A stretch of DNA of 64,000 nucleotides from Hyphomonadaceae bacterium. GTDB taxonomy: Bacteria; Pseudomonadota; Alphaproteobacteria; Caulobacterales; Hyphomonadaceae. Each line of letters starts with the position of its first letter. Positions within the stretch are counted from its first letter, which is position 1. The stretch lies in contig JAOATF010000008.1 in the NCBI GenBank assembly GCA_030158285.1, positions 1 through 64,000 on the forward strand, given 5' to 3'. Shown in pieces: positions 7,182-16,468 of this stretch. The notes under the pieces were generated by a model that was not told where the DNA came from, made no database searches, and saw nothing but the letters and a program-made list of their open reading frames with translations. The position numbers were made by a program, and so were the translations under genes.

Positions 7182-7775
7182 ATGAAATCTGGAATTTGGC
7201 GGGCGGGTCTTGTGGCTGTGGCGATTGCCGCGGGCGGGGCAGGCGTGGCGCAGGCGCAGCCGACGGCGGGCGCGAAGGACGACACGACGGGGATGTTCTG
7301 CGTCTACAACACGCTGGCCACGAGCGGCGACGCGGACATGGTCGCGAAGGTGTTCCTCTATGATGACACGCCGGAAGAGCTGATCGGGCGGTCGGCGGTG
7401 GTGCTGGACCGCACGACGACGGAGTGCGCGGCCGCGCACAAGGTGACGCTGAGCAAGTCGGCGTCGATGGCGGACATGGGGCTCTATGGCTCGGTGATCG
7501 ATTATCTTACCAAGGACCTGCGCGCGGCGGGCGCTTCGGCGAAGGCGCTGAAGGGAATGTTCGGGGTCTATGACGCGCTGAGCGACGAGGAGCACGACAA
7601 GTTCTTCGAGGCCGACTGGCGGAGTGACGTCGAGTTCACCGGCAAGATGCGCAAGGGCCTGATCGCGGCGGGTATCCCGAAGACCGACGAGGCCATCGAT
7701 ACGGCGCTGACGATGTTCGAGGTGTCGGCGATGGCGGACCAGGCGATTTTCACGTTCCTGGTGGATGATCTGTAG
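7182..7775 (+). CDS. Secreted protein paralogous to the protease's N-terminal domain
   Basis: The 197-residue product has a signal peptide (GVAQAQ, cleavage about residue 26). The mature part aligns along its length with residues about 45-208 of the preceding protease: MFCVYNTL with LYCVFDVL, TECAAA with KACAQS, MFGVYDAL with LFGVMEDK, and KMRKGLIAAGIP with KMYRALVLAGLP. Cys40 and Cys82 match Cys53 and Cys95 of the protease and probably form a disulfide. No known family was recognised. It starts 82 nt after the protease stop and is likely co-transcribed. It may be an inhibitor, partner or substrate of the protease, but this is inference. Confidence 0.75.
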   Translation: MKSGIWRAGLVAVAIAAGGAGVAQAQPTAGAKDDTTGMFCVYNTLATSGDADMVAKVFLYDDTPEELIGRSAVVLDRTTTECAAAHKVTLSKSASMADMGLYGSVIDYLTKDLRAAGASAKALKGMFGVYDALSDEEHDKFFEADWRSDVEFTGKMRKGLIAAGIPKTDEAIDTALTMFEVSAMADQAIFTFLVDDL

Positions 7776-7882
7776 AAAAGGCGGGGGTATCTGGGCGCAA
7801 CTGCACTCCTGCATCTAGTGATGCTTTGTGATTGTGCTTTTGTTTCGGTGCCTTACCACCAGTCCCAGGGCGGGGGGATTAC

Positions 7883-8599
7883 GTGGACATTCGAAGTGTA
7901 GTCGATCAGGCACTCGATATCGCGGTTTCGATTGAAAATCGAAACGTGGGAAACGCGCTCAAGCAGCTCGCGGAAAAGCTTCACGCTCTGTACTTCGACC
8001 CACAAGCAACAATTCCCATTCTTGAGGAGTTAGCGGAACACGGCCGCCTGACAACCATGTCAAGGAGTGAAGCCCTTGCGCGCTTTCGCTACAGTTCGAC
8101 GGACGTTTCCAGCGCATTGACCGAGCTGGAGGACTTTCTTCGGCAGCATGGCCGAAGCATTTTTACTCCGTCGCAGTATTCAGAGCTGGCTATGTATGGC
8201 CGTGAGAAGCGTCAGATCCGATCCGATATTGGAGCCGCTCTTGATCGCGATGTCAGGTTTGCAATCGATGAGTTGATAAAGCTTCCGGCTCGCTATCCTA
8301 GCGGGCAAGAGCCCTATGATGCCATTAGGGCCAAAGCCCGGGAGCTGCTTGCTAGAACTACCAGGGCGAATGCCCGCCTCGATGAGTCCTATAAGGTCGT
8401 CCAAGCCGCATCTTCGATTGCGAGTCCAGCCGCCGGTTCTCGATGGCCGCGATCCATCTGGTTGACCTTGTTGGTCGTCTTGTTGGCCGTTGCGGGTTCA
8501 ATGTTATGGATCTTTGCTCGAGATTTCGTGGAGGGCGGGCTCTCTGGCGCGTGGTCCGCCTTGATCGATTTTCTTCGAGGTGTTGGAATTCTTCGCTGA
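7883..8599 (+). CDS. Hypothetical membrane-anchored protein (low GC)
   Basis: From a GTG at 7883 (G-rich ribosome site just upstream) the product has 238 residues. About 190 soluble, mostly helical residues are followed by one membrane helix near the C-terminus (WLTLLVVLLAVAGSMLWIF) and a short tail. No known domain was recognised. Base composition is visibly lower in GC and codon use less biased than in neighbouring genes (for example many AAT, ATT and GAA codons), which suggests acquisition by transfer. An upstream TTG at 7832 is possible but lacks a ribosome site. Confidence 0.6.
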   Translation: MDIRSVVDQALDIAVSIENRNVGNALKQLAEKLHALYFDPQATIPILEELAEHGRLTTMSRSEALARFRYSSTDVSSALTELEDFLRQHGRSIFTPSQYSELAMYGREKRQIRSDIGAALDRDVRFAIDELIKLPARYPSGQEPYDAIRAKARELLARTTRANARLDESYKVVQAASSIASPAAGSRWPRSIWLTLLVVLLAVAGSMLWIFARDFVEGGLSGAWSALIDFLRGVGILR

Positions 8600-8679
8600 G
8601 GCAGGGGCCGCTTTGACCCCGTTTGCATCCCCCGGCAACCGCGCCTACGCTTGCACTGCAGCAAATGAGGAGGCCTCCG

Positions 8680-9732
8680 ATGGATGGCTTCGAAGGCAAG
8701 ACCGAGCGCGTGCGTTATGATTATCCGTTTGCGGAGCCGCCGGTTCCGGGGACGGTGATGGAAGTGGCGCCGGGCGTGAAGTGGGTGCGGATGCCGCTGC
8801 CCTTCTCGCTGAAGTGGATCAATCTCTGGCTGCTGGAAGATGGCGACGGGTGGACGGTGGTGGACACCGGCATTCCGAATTCAGAGACCAAGGCGCACTG
8901 GCGCACGATTTTCGAGAACGAGCTGGGCGGGAAACCGGTGAAGCGCGTGATTGTCACGCACATGCACCCCGATCACATCGGGCTGGCCGGATGGATGACG
9001 AAGAAGTGGCAGTGCGATCTGTGGATCTCGCGTCTTGAATACATTTCCTGCCGCATGCTGGTGGCGGACACGGGGCGCGAGGCGCCGGAAGCGGGCGTGA
9101 AATTCTATCGCGCGGCGGGATGGGAGCAGGAAGACCTCGATCGCTATGTCGACCGGTTCGGCGGCTTCGGTAAGGCGGTGTCTCAATTGCCGGATGCGTT
9201 CCACCGGCTGAGCGATGGCGCAGAGATTTCGATCGGCGCGCGCGCGTGGCGGATTGTCACGGGATGCGGCCATTCGCCGGAGCATGCGTGTCTCTGGCAG
9301 CCGGACATCAACGTGTTCATTTCGGGCGACCAGATCCTGCCGCGCATATCCTCGAACGTGAGCGTGTTCCCGACCGAGCCCACGGCGGACCCGCTGGCGG
9401 ACTGGATCAATTCATGCCGGAAGCTGAAGGGGATCATCCCGGAAGGGGTGCTTGTGCTGCCGGCGCACAACGAGCCGTTCTATGGCGCGCACAAACGGCT
9501 GGATTTGCTGGTCGAGGGGCATGAAACGGGGATGTCCCGACTGCTGTCCCGGCTGGGCGAGCCCGCCCGGGCCATTGACCTGTTCGGCGCCCTGTTTGCC
9601 CGGGCAATCGACCGGGACACGCTGGGAATGGCCACCGGAGAGACCATTGCGCACCTGAACTGCCTGATCGGACGGGGGCAGGTGGTGTCGGAACAGGTTG
9701 GCGGGACAACACTCTACAGGCGGGCGGCTTGA
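8680..9732 (+). CDS. MBL-fold metallo-hydrolase
   Basis: The 350-residue product is a metallo-beta-lactamase-fold hydrolase. The zinc-binding motif THMHPDHIG is present, with the later histidine in GCGHSPEH and the aspartate in ISGDQILP, giving a complete dinuclear metal site. A C-terminal helical extension (about 270-350) resembles the winged-helix part of LACTB2-like family members. The start at 8680 is preferred because AGGAGG lies 6 nt before it. The substrate is unknown; relatives include thioester hydrolases and RNA-acting enzymes. Confidence 0.88.
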   Translation: MDGFEGKTERVRYDYPFAEPPVPGTVMEVAPGVKWVRMPLPFSLKWINLWLLEDGDGWTVVDTGIPNSETKAHWRTIFENELGGKPVKRVIVTHMHPDHIGLAGWMTKKWQCDLWISRLEYISCRMLVADTGREAPEAGVKFYRAAGWEQEDLDRYVDRFGGFGKAVSQLPDAFHRLSDGAEISIGARAWRIVTGCGHSPEHACLWQPDINVFISGDQILPRISSNVSVFPTEPTADPLADWINSCRKLKGIIPEGVLVLPAHNEPFYGAHKRLDLLVEGHETGMSRLLSRLGEPARAIDLFGALFARAIDRDTLGMATGETIAHLNCLIGRGQVVSEQVGGTTLYRRAA

Positions 9733-9814
9733 CGGCGGCGGCAGACGCATAACGTATAGCCCCCGTGGCCCGAACAGGGCTTTTCAAGCGTTTCACGGCC
9801 CCAGGAACCTGTAG

Positions 9815-10786
9815 ATGAGTGACACCTCGGCTGACCAGCCGGCGACCGACAAGCCGGCCGCTGAAGGCGAGGGCGGAGAGGGCGCGCCCAAGAAGAACAT
9901 GAAGGGCAAGCTGCTTCACGAGTTCCGTGAGACGGCGCTGACCATCGCGATCTTCGTTCCGTTCTGGCTGCTGTTCTCGACCTTTGTCTATGAGCTGCGC
10001 TCGATCCCGTCGGAATCGATGGTGCCGGCGCTGCAGGTTGGCGACCGGGTGGCGGTGGCGAAGTTTGCATATGGCTACAACCGCAACTCGATCCCGTTCG
10101 GGGTCGGCATGCTGGTGATGGGCGACAAGACGTGCCCGGAAGCGGCGAACGCCGAGCAGTCGAAAGAGTGTGTGGACGGCGAGCGGATGTTCGCCTCGAC
10201 CCCGAAGCGCGGCGACGTTATCGTGTTCCAGCATCCGCACGATCCGAACAAGGTGATGATCAAGCGGCTGGTCGGCCTGCCGGGCGATACCGTGCAGGTG
10301 AAGGGCGGGCACCTTTATCTGAACGGCAACATGGTGAACCGCGAGAAGGTTCGCACGACGACCTATATCCCCGAAGACAATATGAGCCTGCAGACCGCAA
10401 CCGAGTATCGCGAAACGATTCCGACGGGCGAGGGCGCCAACACCAAGACCTACCTGATCCACGAGTTCTCCGACTCGCTCTCGCTCGACGAAACGCCGCT
10501 GTTCAAGGTGCCGCCGGGCCATGTGTTCATGATGGGCGACAACCGCGACAACTCCGAAGACAGCCGCGCCCCGTCGGGCCATCGCCGCATGGCGACACAG
10601 TTCCCCGAGGCGTGGCCGCTGAGGGGCGCCATCAGCCTGACGGAAGACCGGACGCTGGATGCGGTTGGCTTCGTGCCGATGGACTACCTGATCGGCCGCG
10701 CCGAGACGGTTCTGTTCACGCTGCACGGCTGCAAGCAGGCGCCGGGTGCGGAATGTCCGGAAGGGCGGCTCTGGAAGGGACTGTAG
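9815..10786 (+). CDS. lepB: Signal peptidase I
   Basis: The enzyme removes signal peptides from secreted pre-proteins at the outer face of the inner membrane. The 323-residue product has a charged N-terminus, one membrane helix (about residues 40-58), then the catalytic Ser68 in PSESM and the general-base Lys150 in MIKRLVGLPGD, with the GDNRDNSEDSR box further on. There is a longer insert than in the E. coli enzyme around the acidic/Cys-containing segment at 105-125 (TCPEA...KECVDG). AGGA precedes the ATG. The many secreted proteins encoded in this window would be its substrates. Confidence 0.95.
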   Translation: MSDTSADQPATDKPAAEGEGGEGAPKKNMKGKLLHEFRETALTIAIFVPFWLLFSTFVYELRSIPSESMVPALQVGDRVAVAKFAYGYNRNSIPFGVGMLVMGDKTCPEAANAEQSKECVDGERMFASTPKRGDVIVFQHPHDPNKVMIKRLVGLPGDTVQVKGGHLYLNGNMVNREKVRTTTYIPEDNMSLQTATEYRETIPTGEGANTKTYLIHEFSDSLSLDETPLFKVPPGHVFMMGDNRDNSEDSRAPSGHRRMATQFPEAWPLRGAISLTEDRTLDAVGFVPMDYLIGRAETVLFTLHGCKQAPGAECPEGRLWKGL

Positions 10787-10976
10787 CGGCAAATCGCGGT
10801 TGAAGCCGATTCCCTGAGCACGGCCGGGGTGGCCAGCCGGGCAAACTCCGCTGTTTTCGGGGGCTTTGATGCCTGTCCGCACAAGCGGGTTTGGATTTCC
10901 GCCGGTATGCTCTAAGCACCGCTGAGGAAGCGTGGCTGGCCGGGGGGCTGCTGCGCGTGGCACACCGCCGAGGACC

Positions 10977-11597
10977 ATGGACGCAGTCGTCAAACCAGCG
11001 GACCAGCCAAGCAAGGCGGCGCCTCCCGGGCGGATCATTGTGGTGCGCCATGGCCGCCCGCAGGTGATCCCCAAGGAAGGTCCGCCAATGGGTTGGCGCG
11101 ACTACAAGGCCTGGTGGGACAAGTACGAACTCAGCTCGCTGAAGGAAGGGCAGAAATGCCCTGACGCGCTGTTGAACGCGGTCAACGATGACGCGATCAT
11201 CCTGTCGAGTGCGCGGCCGCGGGCGATCCAGACGGCCGGCCATCTCGGGCGCGGACGTGAAGTGAAACACGATGCGATGTTCAACGAGGCGCCGTTGCCG
11301 CCGCCGCGCATGGTGGGGCGGATGCGGCCCAAGAACTGGAACAAGATTGCGCGCCTGCTCTGGATGATGGGGCATGCGGGCGGGGAAGAGCATGTGCGGG
11401 ACGCCAAGCGCCGCGCAGCGAAGGCGGCCGAGCTGCTTGTGAAGACGGCGGAGCATTCCGGCGGGCGCGATGTGGTGCTGGCGGCGCATGGCTGGTTCAA
11501 CCGCATGCTGCGGCCGCAGCTGAAGCGGCGCGGCTGGGCCAATGTGCACGATGGCGGCGACAAGTACTGGTCGTTCCGCGTCTACGAGAAGAAATAG
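10977..11597 (+). CDS. Histidine phosphatase family protein
   Basis: The 206-residue product belongs to the phosphoglycerate-mutase-like histidine phosphatases. The phospho-accepting histidine is in VVRHGRP, the arginine in SSARPRAIQTA and the second histidine in AAHGWFNR. The substrate is not predictable. GAGGA precedes the ATG. A GNAT gene follows after 2 nt, so the two are probably co-transcribed. The 190 bp upstream (10787-10976) show no gene. Confidence 0.85.
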   Translation: MDAVVKPADQPSKAAPPGRIIVVRHGRPQVIPKEGPPMGWRDYKAWWDKYELSSLKEGQKCPDALLNAVNDDAIILSSARPRAIQTAGHLGRGREVKHDAMFNEAPLPPPRMVGRMRPKNWNKIARLLWMMGHAGGEEHVRDAKRRAAKAAELLVKTAEHSGGRDVVLAAHGWFNRMLRPQLKRRGWANVHDGGDKYWSFRVYEKK

Positions 11598-11599
11598 CC

Positions 11600-12070
11600 A
11601 TGCGGATCCGCGCCTATGAGGCGCGCGATGCCGCGGGCGTCGCGCGTGTGTTCCGTCGTTCCATCGAAGAGCTCGGGCCGCGCGACTATTCGCCGGAACA
11701 GGTGGCGGCGTGGGTGGGGCGTGCGCCGGATGCGGCGGCGTTTCAGGCGCGGGCGAGCGATGGGCGTGTGTTCATTGTGCTTGCGGATGATGACGACCAG
11801 CCTGTTGCCTTCGCTGATCTTGAGGCGGATGGTCATGTCGACATGCTCTATTGCGCGCCGGAAGCGGCGGGCACGGGGCTTGTGCTGCTGCTGTACGCAA
11901 CGCTGGAAGCCATTGCGCGCCAGCGCGGGATGACGCGGCTCTATTCGGAAGCCAGCGAAGCCGCGCTGCGGTTTTTCCTGACGCGCGGGTTCGTCAAGCT
12001 GCACCGGCGCGAGCTGATGATCGGCGACGTGGCGATCCACAATTACGCAGTTGAGAAGGTGCTGGAGTAA
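11600..12070 (+). CDS. GNAT family N-acetyltransferase
   Basis: A 156-residue single-domain acetyltransferase. The N-terminal MRIRAYEARDAAGVARVF and the central AFADLEADGHVDMLYCAPEAAGTGLVLLL, with an acetyl-CoA loop variant (AAGTG), resemble the YafP-like branch. The acceptor is unknown. It follows the phosphatase gene by 2 nt. Confidence 0.82.
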   Translation: MRIRAYEARDAAGVARVFRRSIEELGPRDYSPEQVAAWVGRAPDAAAFQARASDGRVFIVLADDDDQPVAFADLEADGHVDMLYCAPEAAGTGLVLLLYATLEAIARQRGMTRLYSEASEAALRFFLTRGFVKLHRRELMIGDVAIHNYAVEKVLE

Positions 12071-12145
12071 GGGGCGGCGCTCCACTTCAGTGCGCTTGCC
12101 TCGGGGGCGGATGCGCATATGGTGGCGCGCGTTTTGGAGATGGGA

Positions 12146-12394
12146 ATGCCAGAGGCGAAGGCCGCAGATATTGCAACGATGAGCTTCGAGGACTCGCTGC
12201 GCGAGCTCGAGCAGATCGTGCACAAGCTTGAGGCTGGCGATGTGCCGCTCGAGGATTCGATCCGTATCTATGAACGCGGCGCGGCGCTGAAGGCGCATTG
12301 CGAGAAGCGGCTCAAGGAAGCGGAACTCAAGGTCGAGAAGATCGTGCTGGGCGCCGACGGCCCGAAGGGCGTGGAGCGGGCGGATGACCTATAG
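12146..12394 (+). CDS. xseB: Exodeoxyribonuclease VII small subunit
   Basis: The 82-residue product matches XseB, which binds XseA to form the processive single-strand exonuclease VII. The signature is [33 protein letters not shown], here with C-terminal [14 protein letters not shown] before the ATG at 12146 supports this start; in-frame ATG 12140 is an alternative. It overlaps the next gene, ispA, by 11 bp, the usual alphaproteobacterial order xseB-ispA-dxs. Confidence 0.93.
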   Translation: MPEAKAADIATMSFEDSLRELEQIVHKLEAGDVPLEDSIRIYERGAALKAHCEKRLKEAELKVEKIVLGADGPKGVERADDL

Positions 12395-13289
12395 CGTCGA
12401 TCCGGCGTTCGAGCAGCGTCTGAACGAAGTGGCGGACCGGATCACGGTTGCGCTCGACCAGCTGATCCCGCCGGCCTCGGGGCCGGAAGCGCGGCTGATG
12501 CGGGCGATGCGGCATGGCGCGCTGAGCAAGGGCAAGCGGCTGCGCCCGTTCATCACCATCGAAGTCGGGCGCATGTTCGGCGCGCAGGAGAAATCGCTGC
12601 TGCGCGGCGCGGCGGCGGTTGAGTGCATGCACGCGTATTCGCTGATCCATGACGACCTGCCGTGCATGGACGACGATGATTACCGGCGCGGGCAACCAAC
12701 CGTGCACAAGGCGTTCGACGAGGCGACGGCCGTGCTAGCGGGCGATGCGCTGCAGGCGCTGGCGTTCGAGATCATGGTGTCGCCCGAAACGCATCGCGAT
12801 GCGCTGATGCGGTGCAAGCTGGTGGAGAAGCTGACGCTGGCTTCGGGCGCGCGCGGTATGGTCGGCGGGCAGATGATCGACATGCACCCGATTTCAGAGG
12901 GTGAAGACCCGCTGCAGGTGCTGACGCGGATGCAGCGGCTGAAAACCGGGTGCCTGATCACGCTGGCCGGGGAGGTCGGCGCGCTGCTGGGCGGGGCGCA
13001 GGAACAGGAGCGGCAGGCGATCGCCGGCTATACCAACGACCTGGGGCTGGCGTTCCAGATCGTGGACGACCTGCTCGACGTGGAGGGAGACCCCGCGGAA
13101 CTGGGCAAGGCGGCGGCCAAGGATTCCGACGCCGGGAAGGTGAATTTCGTTTCCATTCTGGGTGTTGACGGCGCCAAGGGGCAGGTGCGCCATCTCGCCG
13201 CACAGGCGAAGGAGCATCTGGCGTCTTTTGGCACGCGGGCGAACTCTCTCCTTCATACGGTCGACTTTGTGCTCAACCGCCGCCACTAA
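12384..13289 (+). CDS. ispA: Polyprenyl (farnesyl/geranyl) diphosphate synthase
   Basis: The 301-residue enzyme condenses isopentenyl diphosphate with allylic diphosphates to give geranyl and farnesyl diphosphate. The first aspartate-rich motif is [10 protein letters not shown] (Asp90-Asp96 as DDxxxxD) and the second is VDDLLD; GKRLRP and KTG motifs are present. Length fits short-chain IspA enzymes. It sits between xseB (11-bp overlap) and dxs, which makes the substrate for the pathway, so this is an isoprenoid precursor operon. The nearby YceI proteins bind isoprenoids, a possible functional link. Confidence 0.93.
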   Translation: MTYSVDPAFEQRLNEVADRITVALDQLIPPASGPEARLMRAMRHGALSKGKRLRPFITIEVGRMFGAQEKSLLRGAAAVECMHAYSLIHDDLPCMDDDDYRRGQPTVHKAFDEATAVLAGDALQALAFEIMVSPETHRDALMRCKLVEKLTLASGARGMVGGQMIDMHPISEGEDPLQVLTRMQRLKTGCLITLAGEVGALLGGAQEQERQAIAGYTNDLGLAFQIVDDLLDVEGDPAELGKAAAKDSDAGKVNFVSILGVDGAKGQVRHLAAQAKEHLASFGTRANSLLHTVDFVLNRRH

Positions 13290-13337
13290 TTGGTCCAATA
13301 AGCGGTCGACTGAAGCAGCTGGGGCCCAGATCCTGGA

Positions 13338-15248
13338 ATGAATACGCCAACGCCATTGCTTGATCAGATCAAGTCGCCGGCCGACCTCAAGGGGCGGACG
13401 AAGGCTGAGCTGCGCCAGATCGCCGACGAGCTTCGCGCCGAGACGATCAGCGCGGTGTCTGTCACGGGCGGACACCTGGGCGCGGGCCTGGGCGTGGTCG
13501 AGCTGACGGTGGCCATCCATGCGGTGTTCGACACGCCGAAGGACAGGCTGGTCTGGGACGTGGGCCACCAGGCCTATCCGCACAAGATTCTCACCGGTCG
13601 CCGCGACCGTATCCGCACACTGCGGCAGGGCGGCGGCCTCTCCGGTTTCACCAAGCGCGACGAGAGCGAATACGATCCGTTCGGTGCGGCGCACGCAGGC
13701 ACCTCGGTTTCGGCGGCGGCGGGTTTTGCCGTGGCGCGCGACCTGATGGGCGGCGACAACCGCGCCATCGCGGTGGTCGGCGACGGCGCGATGAGCGCGG
13801 GCATGATCTATGAGGCGATGAACAATGCCGGCGCGATGCATGCGCCGCTGATCGTCATCCTCAACGACAACGACATGTCGATCGCCCCGCCGGTCGGCGC
13901 GATGAGCCATTATCTCTCGCGGACGGTGTCCTCGAAGGGCTACCGGCAGGTGCGCAACCTCGCCAAGCGCGTGACGCGGAAGATCGGCCTCGAAGGCCTG
14001 GTGAAGAAGGCGGAGCATTCGATCCGCAGCTTCAACATGGGCGGCGACCTGTTCGACGCGCTGGGCTTCTACTATGTCGGCCCCATCGACGGACACGACA
14101 TGAACGCGCTGGTCGATGTTCTGGAGAATGTGCGCGACCATCCGGGCCCGGTTCTGGTCCACGTGGTGACCCAGAAGGGCAAGGGCTACGAGCACGCCGA
14201 GAACGCTGCCGACAAGTATCACGGCGTGACCAAGTTCAACGTCGTGACGGGTGAGCAGGCGAAGGCGAAGGCCGGGCCGCCGTCCTATACGAAAGTGTTC
14301 GCGCAGGAACTCGTGCGCTGGGCCGAGAAAGACGAGAAGGTGGTGGGCATCACCGCCGCCATGCCGTCTGGCACCGGGCTCGATTATTTCGGACAGCGTT
14401 TCCCGGATCGCATGTTCGACGTCGGTATCGCCGAGCAGCACGCGGTGACATTCGCGGCGGGTCTTGCGGCCGAAGGACTTGTGCCGTTCGCGGCGATCTA
14501 TTCGACCTTCCTGCAGCGCGGCTATGACAGTGTCGTGCATGACGTGGCGATCCAGAAGCTGCCGGTGCGGTTCGCGCTGGACCGCGCGGGTCTCGTCGGC
14601 GCTGATGGCGCGACGCATGCGGGTTCGTTTGACGTGGGCTTCCTTGGCGCGCTGCCGGGCTTCGTGTTGATGGCGGCGGCCGACGAGGTCGAGCTGCAGC
14701 GCATGGTGGCGACGGCGCACGCGATCGATGATCGCCCGTCTGCGTTCCGCTATCCGCGTGGCGAGGGCGTCGGCCTGCAGATGCTGGACGATCCGCAACC
14801 GCTGGAGATCGGCAAGGGCCGCATCGTGAAGCAGGGGACGGCGGTGGCCATCCTCTCGTTCGGCGCGCGCCTGCAGGAATGCCTGAAGGCGGCGGACATG
14901 CTGGAGAAGCAGGGTCTCTCGACCACGGTGGCGGACGCGCGCTTCGCCAAGCCGCTGGATGAAGCGCTGCTGGCGCAGCTGGCCAAGAACCACGAGGTGC
15001 TGATCACCATCGAGGAAGGCGCCAAGGGCGGCTTCGGCGCTTTTGTTCTGCACTCGCTGGCGGAGCATGGGCAGCTTGATAAAGGCCTGCGCGTGCGCAC
15101 GCTGACCCTGCCGGACGTCTTCCAGGACCACGATAGCCCCGACAAGATGTACGAGTTCGCGGGGCTCGATGCGCGTTCGATCGCGGCGACGGCAATCAAG
15201 GCGCTGGGGCGTGGCGACGAGCGGGCGCTTAAGCTGATCGCGGGTTAA
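13338..15248 (+). CDS. dxs: 1-deoxy-D-xylulose-5-phosphate synthase
   Basis: This 636-residue thiamine-diphosphate enzyme joins pyruvate and glyceraldehyde-3-phosphate, the first step of the MEP isoprenoid pathway. Clear motifs are [25 protein letters not shown], the thiamine-binding GDGAMSAG...NDNDMSI, and the transketolase pyrimidine-domain motif [17 protein letters not shown]. Length is normal. It follows ispA by 48 nt in the same operon. Confidence 0.97.
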   Translation: MNTPTPLLDQIKSPADLKGRTKAELRQIADELRAETISAVSVTGGHLGAGLGVVELTVAIHAVFDTPKDRLVWDVGHQAYPHKILTGRRDRIRTLRQGGGLSGFTKRDESEYDPFGAAHAGTSVSAAAGFAVARDLMGGDNRAIAVVGDGAMSAGMIYEAMNNAGAMHAPLIVILNDNDMSIAPPVGAMSHYLSRTVSSKGYRQVRNLAKRVTRKIGLEGLVKKAEHSIRSFNMGGDLFDALGFYYVGPIDGHDMNALVDVLENVRDHPGPVLVHVVTQKGKGYEHAENAADKYHGVTKFNVVTGEQAKAKAGPPSYTKVFAQELVRWAEKDEKVVGITAAMPSGTGLDYFGQRFPDRMFDVGIAEQHAVTFAAGLAAEGLVPFAAIYSTFLQRGYDSVVHDVAIQKLPVRFALDRAGLVGADGATHAGSFDVGFLGALPGFVLMAAADEVELQRMVATAHAIDDRPSAFRYPRGEGVGLQMLDDPQPLEIGKGRIVKQGTAVAILSFGARLQECLKAADMLEKQGLSTTVADARFAKPLDEALLAQLAKNHEVLITIEEGAKGGFGAFVLHSLAEHGQLDKGLRVRTLTLPDVFQDHDSPDKMYEFAGLDARSIAATAIKALGRGDERALKLIAG

Positions 15249-15249
15249 G

Positions 15250-15582
15250 ATGCGCTGGCGGGTCTGGTTCGCCACGATCTTCGCCGCGCTATCCCTCGCC
15301 GGTTGCAGCCGCGCGCTTCCTGAGACCGACCTTGCAGCCCTCGCCGTTGAAGCGCGGATGATCCTGTCCGTTGCGACGGATGAGTTTCCGGTGATCACGG
15401 CGATGAAGGCCGAGAGCGTCGCGACGAAGCCGGATGGAGTCTACATCACGATCGGCCGGCAGTTCGTGGAAGAGTGGGGCTTTTTCGTGCCGCGTGATCC
15501 TGCGTTCGTGGCGCCGGAAGGCGGCGACCCGCGCTTCGAGTTGCTGGAGCATGGCGTCTACCGGTACGATATCGCCGGATAA
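15250..15582 (+). CDS. Small hypothetical lipoprotein
   Basis: The 110-residue product has a lipoprotein signal with lipobox LAGC (Cys19), then a compact domain of about 90 residues without recognised homology. It starts 1 nt after the dxs stop, so translation is probably coupled to dxs. Confidence 0.65.
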   Translation: MRWRVWFATIFAALSLAGCSRALPETDLAALAVEARMILSVATDEFPVITAMKAESVATKPDGVYITIGRQFVEEWGFFVPRDPAFVAPEGGDPRFELLEHGVYRYDIAG

Positions 15583-15598
15583 CTGGCGGGGACTGGCG

Positions 15599-15967
15599 AT
15601 GGTGAAGCTCAGCGTGAAGCAGGCGGAGCAGCGGCTGATCAAGTTCGCGCTGACCTATCCGGAGTCCACGCTGGAACACCCGTGGGGGCATGACGTGGTG
15701 AAGGTGAAGGGCAAGATGTTCGCGACGTTCGGCGGCGAGGCCGGGACGAAGGGCGAGTTCTCGATGAGCGTTAAGCTGCCGGTGTCGTCCGAGATGGCGT
15801 TAACGCTGCCGTGGGTGGAGCCGACGGGGTATGGGCTGGGCAAGTCGGGCTGGGTGACGGCGCGGCTGAAGGCGGGCAGCGACTTCGAGATCGAGACGAT
15901 GAAGGGCTGGATCGACCAGAGCTTTCGCGCGGTGGCGCCGAAGAGCGTGGTGAAAAGATTAGGGTAG
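15599..15967 (+). CDS. MmcQ/YjbR family protein
   Basis: The 122-residue product matches the MmcQ/YjbR family (LTYPESTLEHPWGHDVVKVKGKMFA, later GLGKSGWVTARL and WIDQSFRAVAPKS). Members have a CyaY-like fold and are described as DNA-binding, with unclear function. It lies 16 nt after the small lipoprotein gene and is followed at 15985 by the DUF559 repeat element. Confidence 0.85.
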   Translation: MVKLSVKQAEQRLIKFALTYPESTLEHPWGHDVVKVKGKMFATFGGEAGTKGEFSMSVKLPVSSEMALTLPWVEPTGYGLGKSGWVTARLKAGSDFEIETMKGWIDQSFRAVAPKSVVKRLG

Positions 15968-15984
15968 GAGACACGTGGGTGTTG

Positions 15985-16468
15985 CTTTTTTCCTCCTCCA
16001 AGCGAAGCTTGGGGGAGGTGGCGCGCGACATCTTCGTCGCGTGACGGAGGGGGCAGCCGCTGAAGACGCGATACGGTACACGGCAACGCGCGCGCGAACT
16101 GCGTGGCGACCTAACGGATGCAGAGGCAATCCTGTGGTCGAAGCTTCGCCGCAAGCAGCTGCATGGCTATCGGTTCCAGCGGCAATACCCGGTTGGAAGC
16201 TACATCACAGACTTCGCCTGCCGTGAGGCGAAGTTGGTTATCGAACTGGACGGCGCAACGCATTCGACTGCGGAAGAGCGCGACTACGATGCACGACGAG
16301 AAGCCTTTATCACCGCGCAAGGATGGACGGTGATCCGGTTCTGGAATGCGGATGTCTATGACAATCTGCACGGCGCGCTTGAAAGTATCCTTCAGCGGCT
16401 GCCCCCTCCGTCACGCGCGTAAGAACGCGCGCGCCACCTCCCCCGAGCTTCGCTCGGAGGAGGAAAAG
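15985..16468. mobile_element. Repeat-bounded DUF559 nuclease unit (inverted two-hairpin repeats)
   Basis: Two near-identical 80-bp repeats lie in inverted orientation at 15985-16065 and 16390-16468 and enclose the DUF559 gene. Each repeat folds into two hairpins: an outer one of about 12 bp closed by gcgaagc, and an inner one. Differences between the copies are mostly compensatory: an A-T pair in the outer stem of one copy is G-C in the other, and A-T and C-G pairs of the inner stem become C-G and G-C. The gene's CTG start lies in the left arm and its last codons and stop lie in the right arm. The right arm ends at the base before the neighbouring stop codon (16469). No target duplication was seen. 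Confidence 0.7.
16060..16422 (+). CDS. DUF559 (VSR-like) endonuclease domain protein
   Basis: The 120-residue product has the DUF559 fold related to very-short-patch and restriction endonucleases. It begins KTRYGTRQRARELRGDLTDAE after the start codon; the catalytic region is YITDFACREAKLVIELDGATH, giving the usual D...E-x-D acidic set, followed by FITAQGWTVIRFWNADV. No ATG, GTG or TTG is available between the upstream in-frame stop (16042) and the domain start, so initiation probably uses CTG at 16060, which has GGAGG 8 nt upstream. The C-terminal LPPPSRA is encoded by the flanking repeat. Targets are unknown. Confidence 0.75.
   Translation: MKTRYGTRQRARELRGDLTDAEAILWSKLRRKQLHGYRFQRQYPVGSYITDFACREAKLVIELDGATHSTAEERDYDARREAFITAQGWTVIRFWNADVYDNLHGALESILQRLPPPSRA

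Noticed and set aside
12894..15398. 834-codon open frame antisense to dxs and ispA
   Set aside because: Shadow of two certain genes on the opposite strand; composition is antisense-like.
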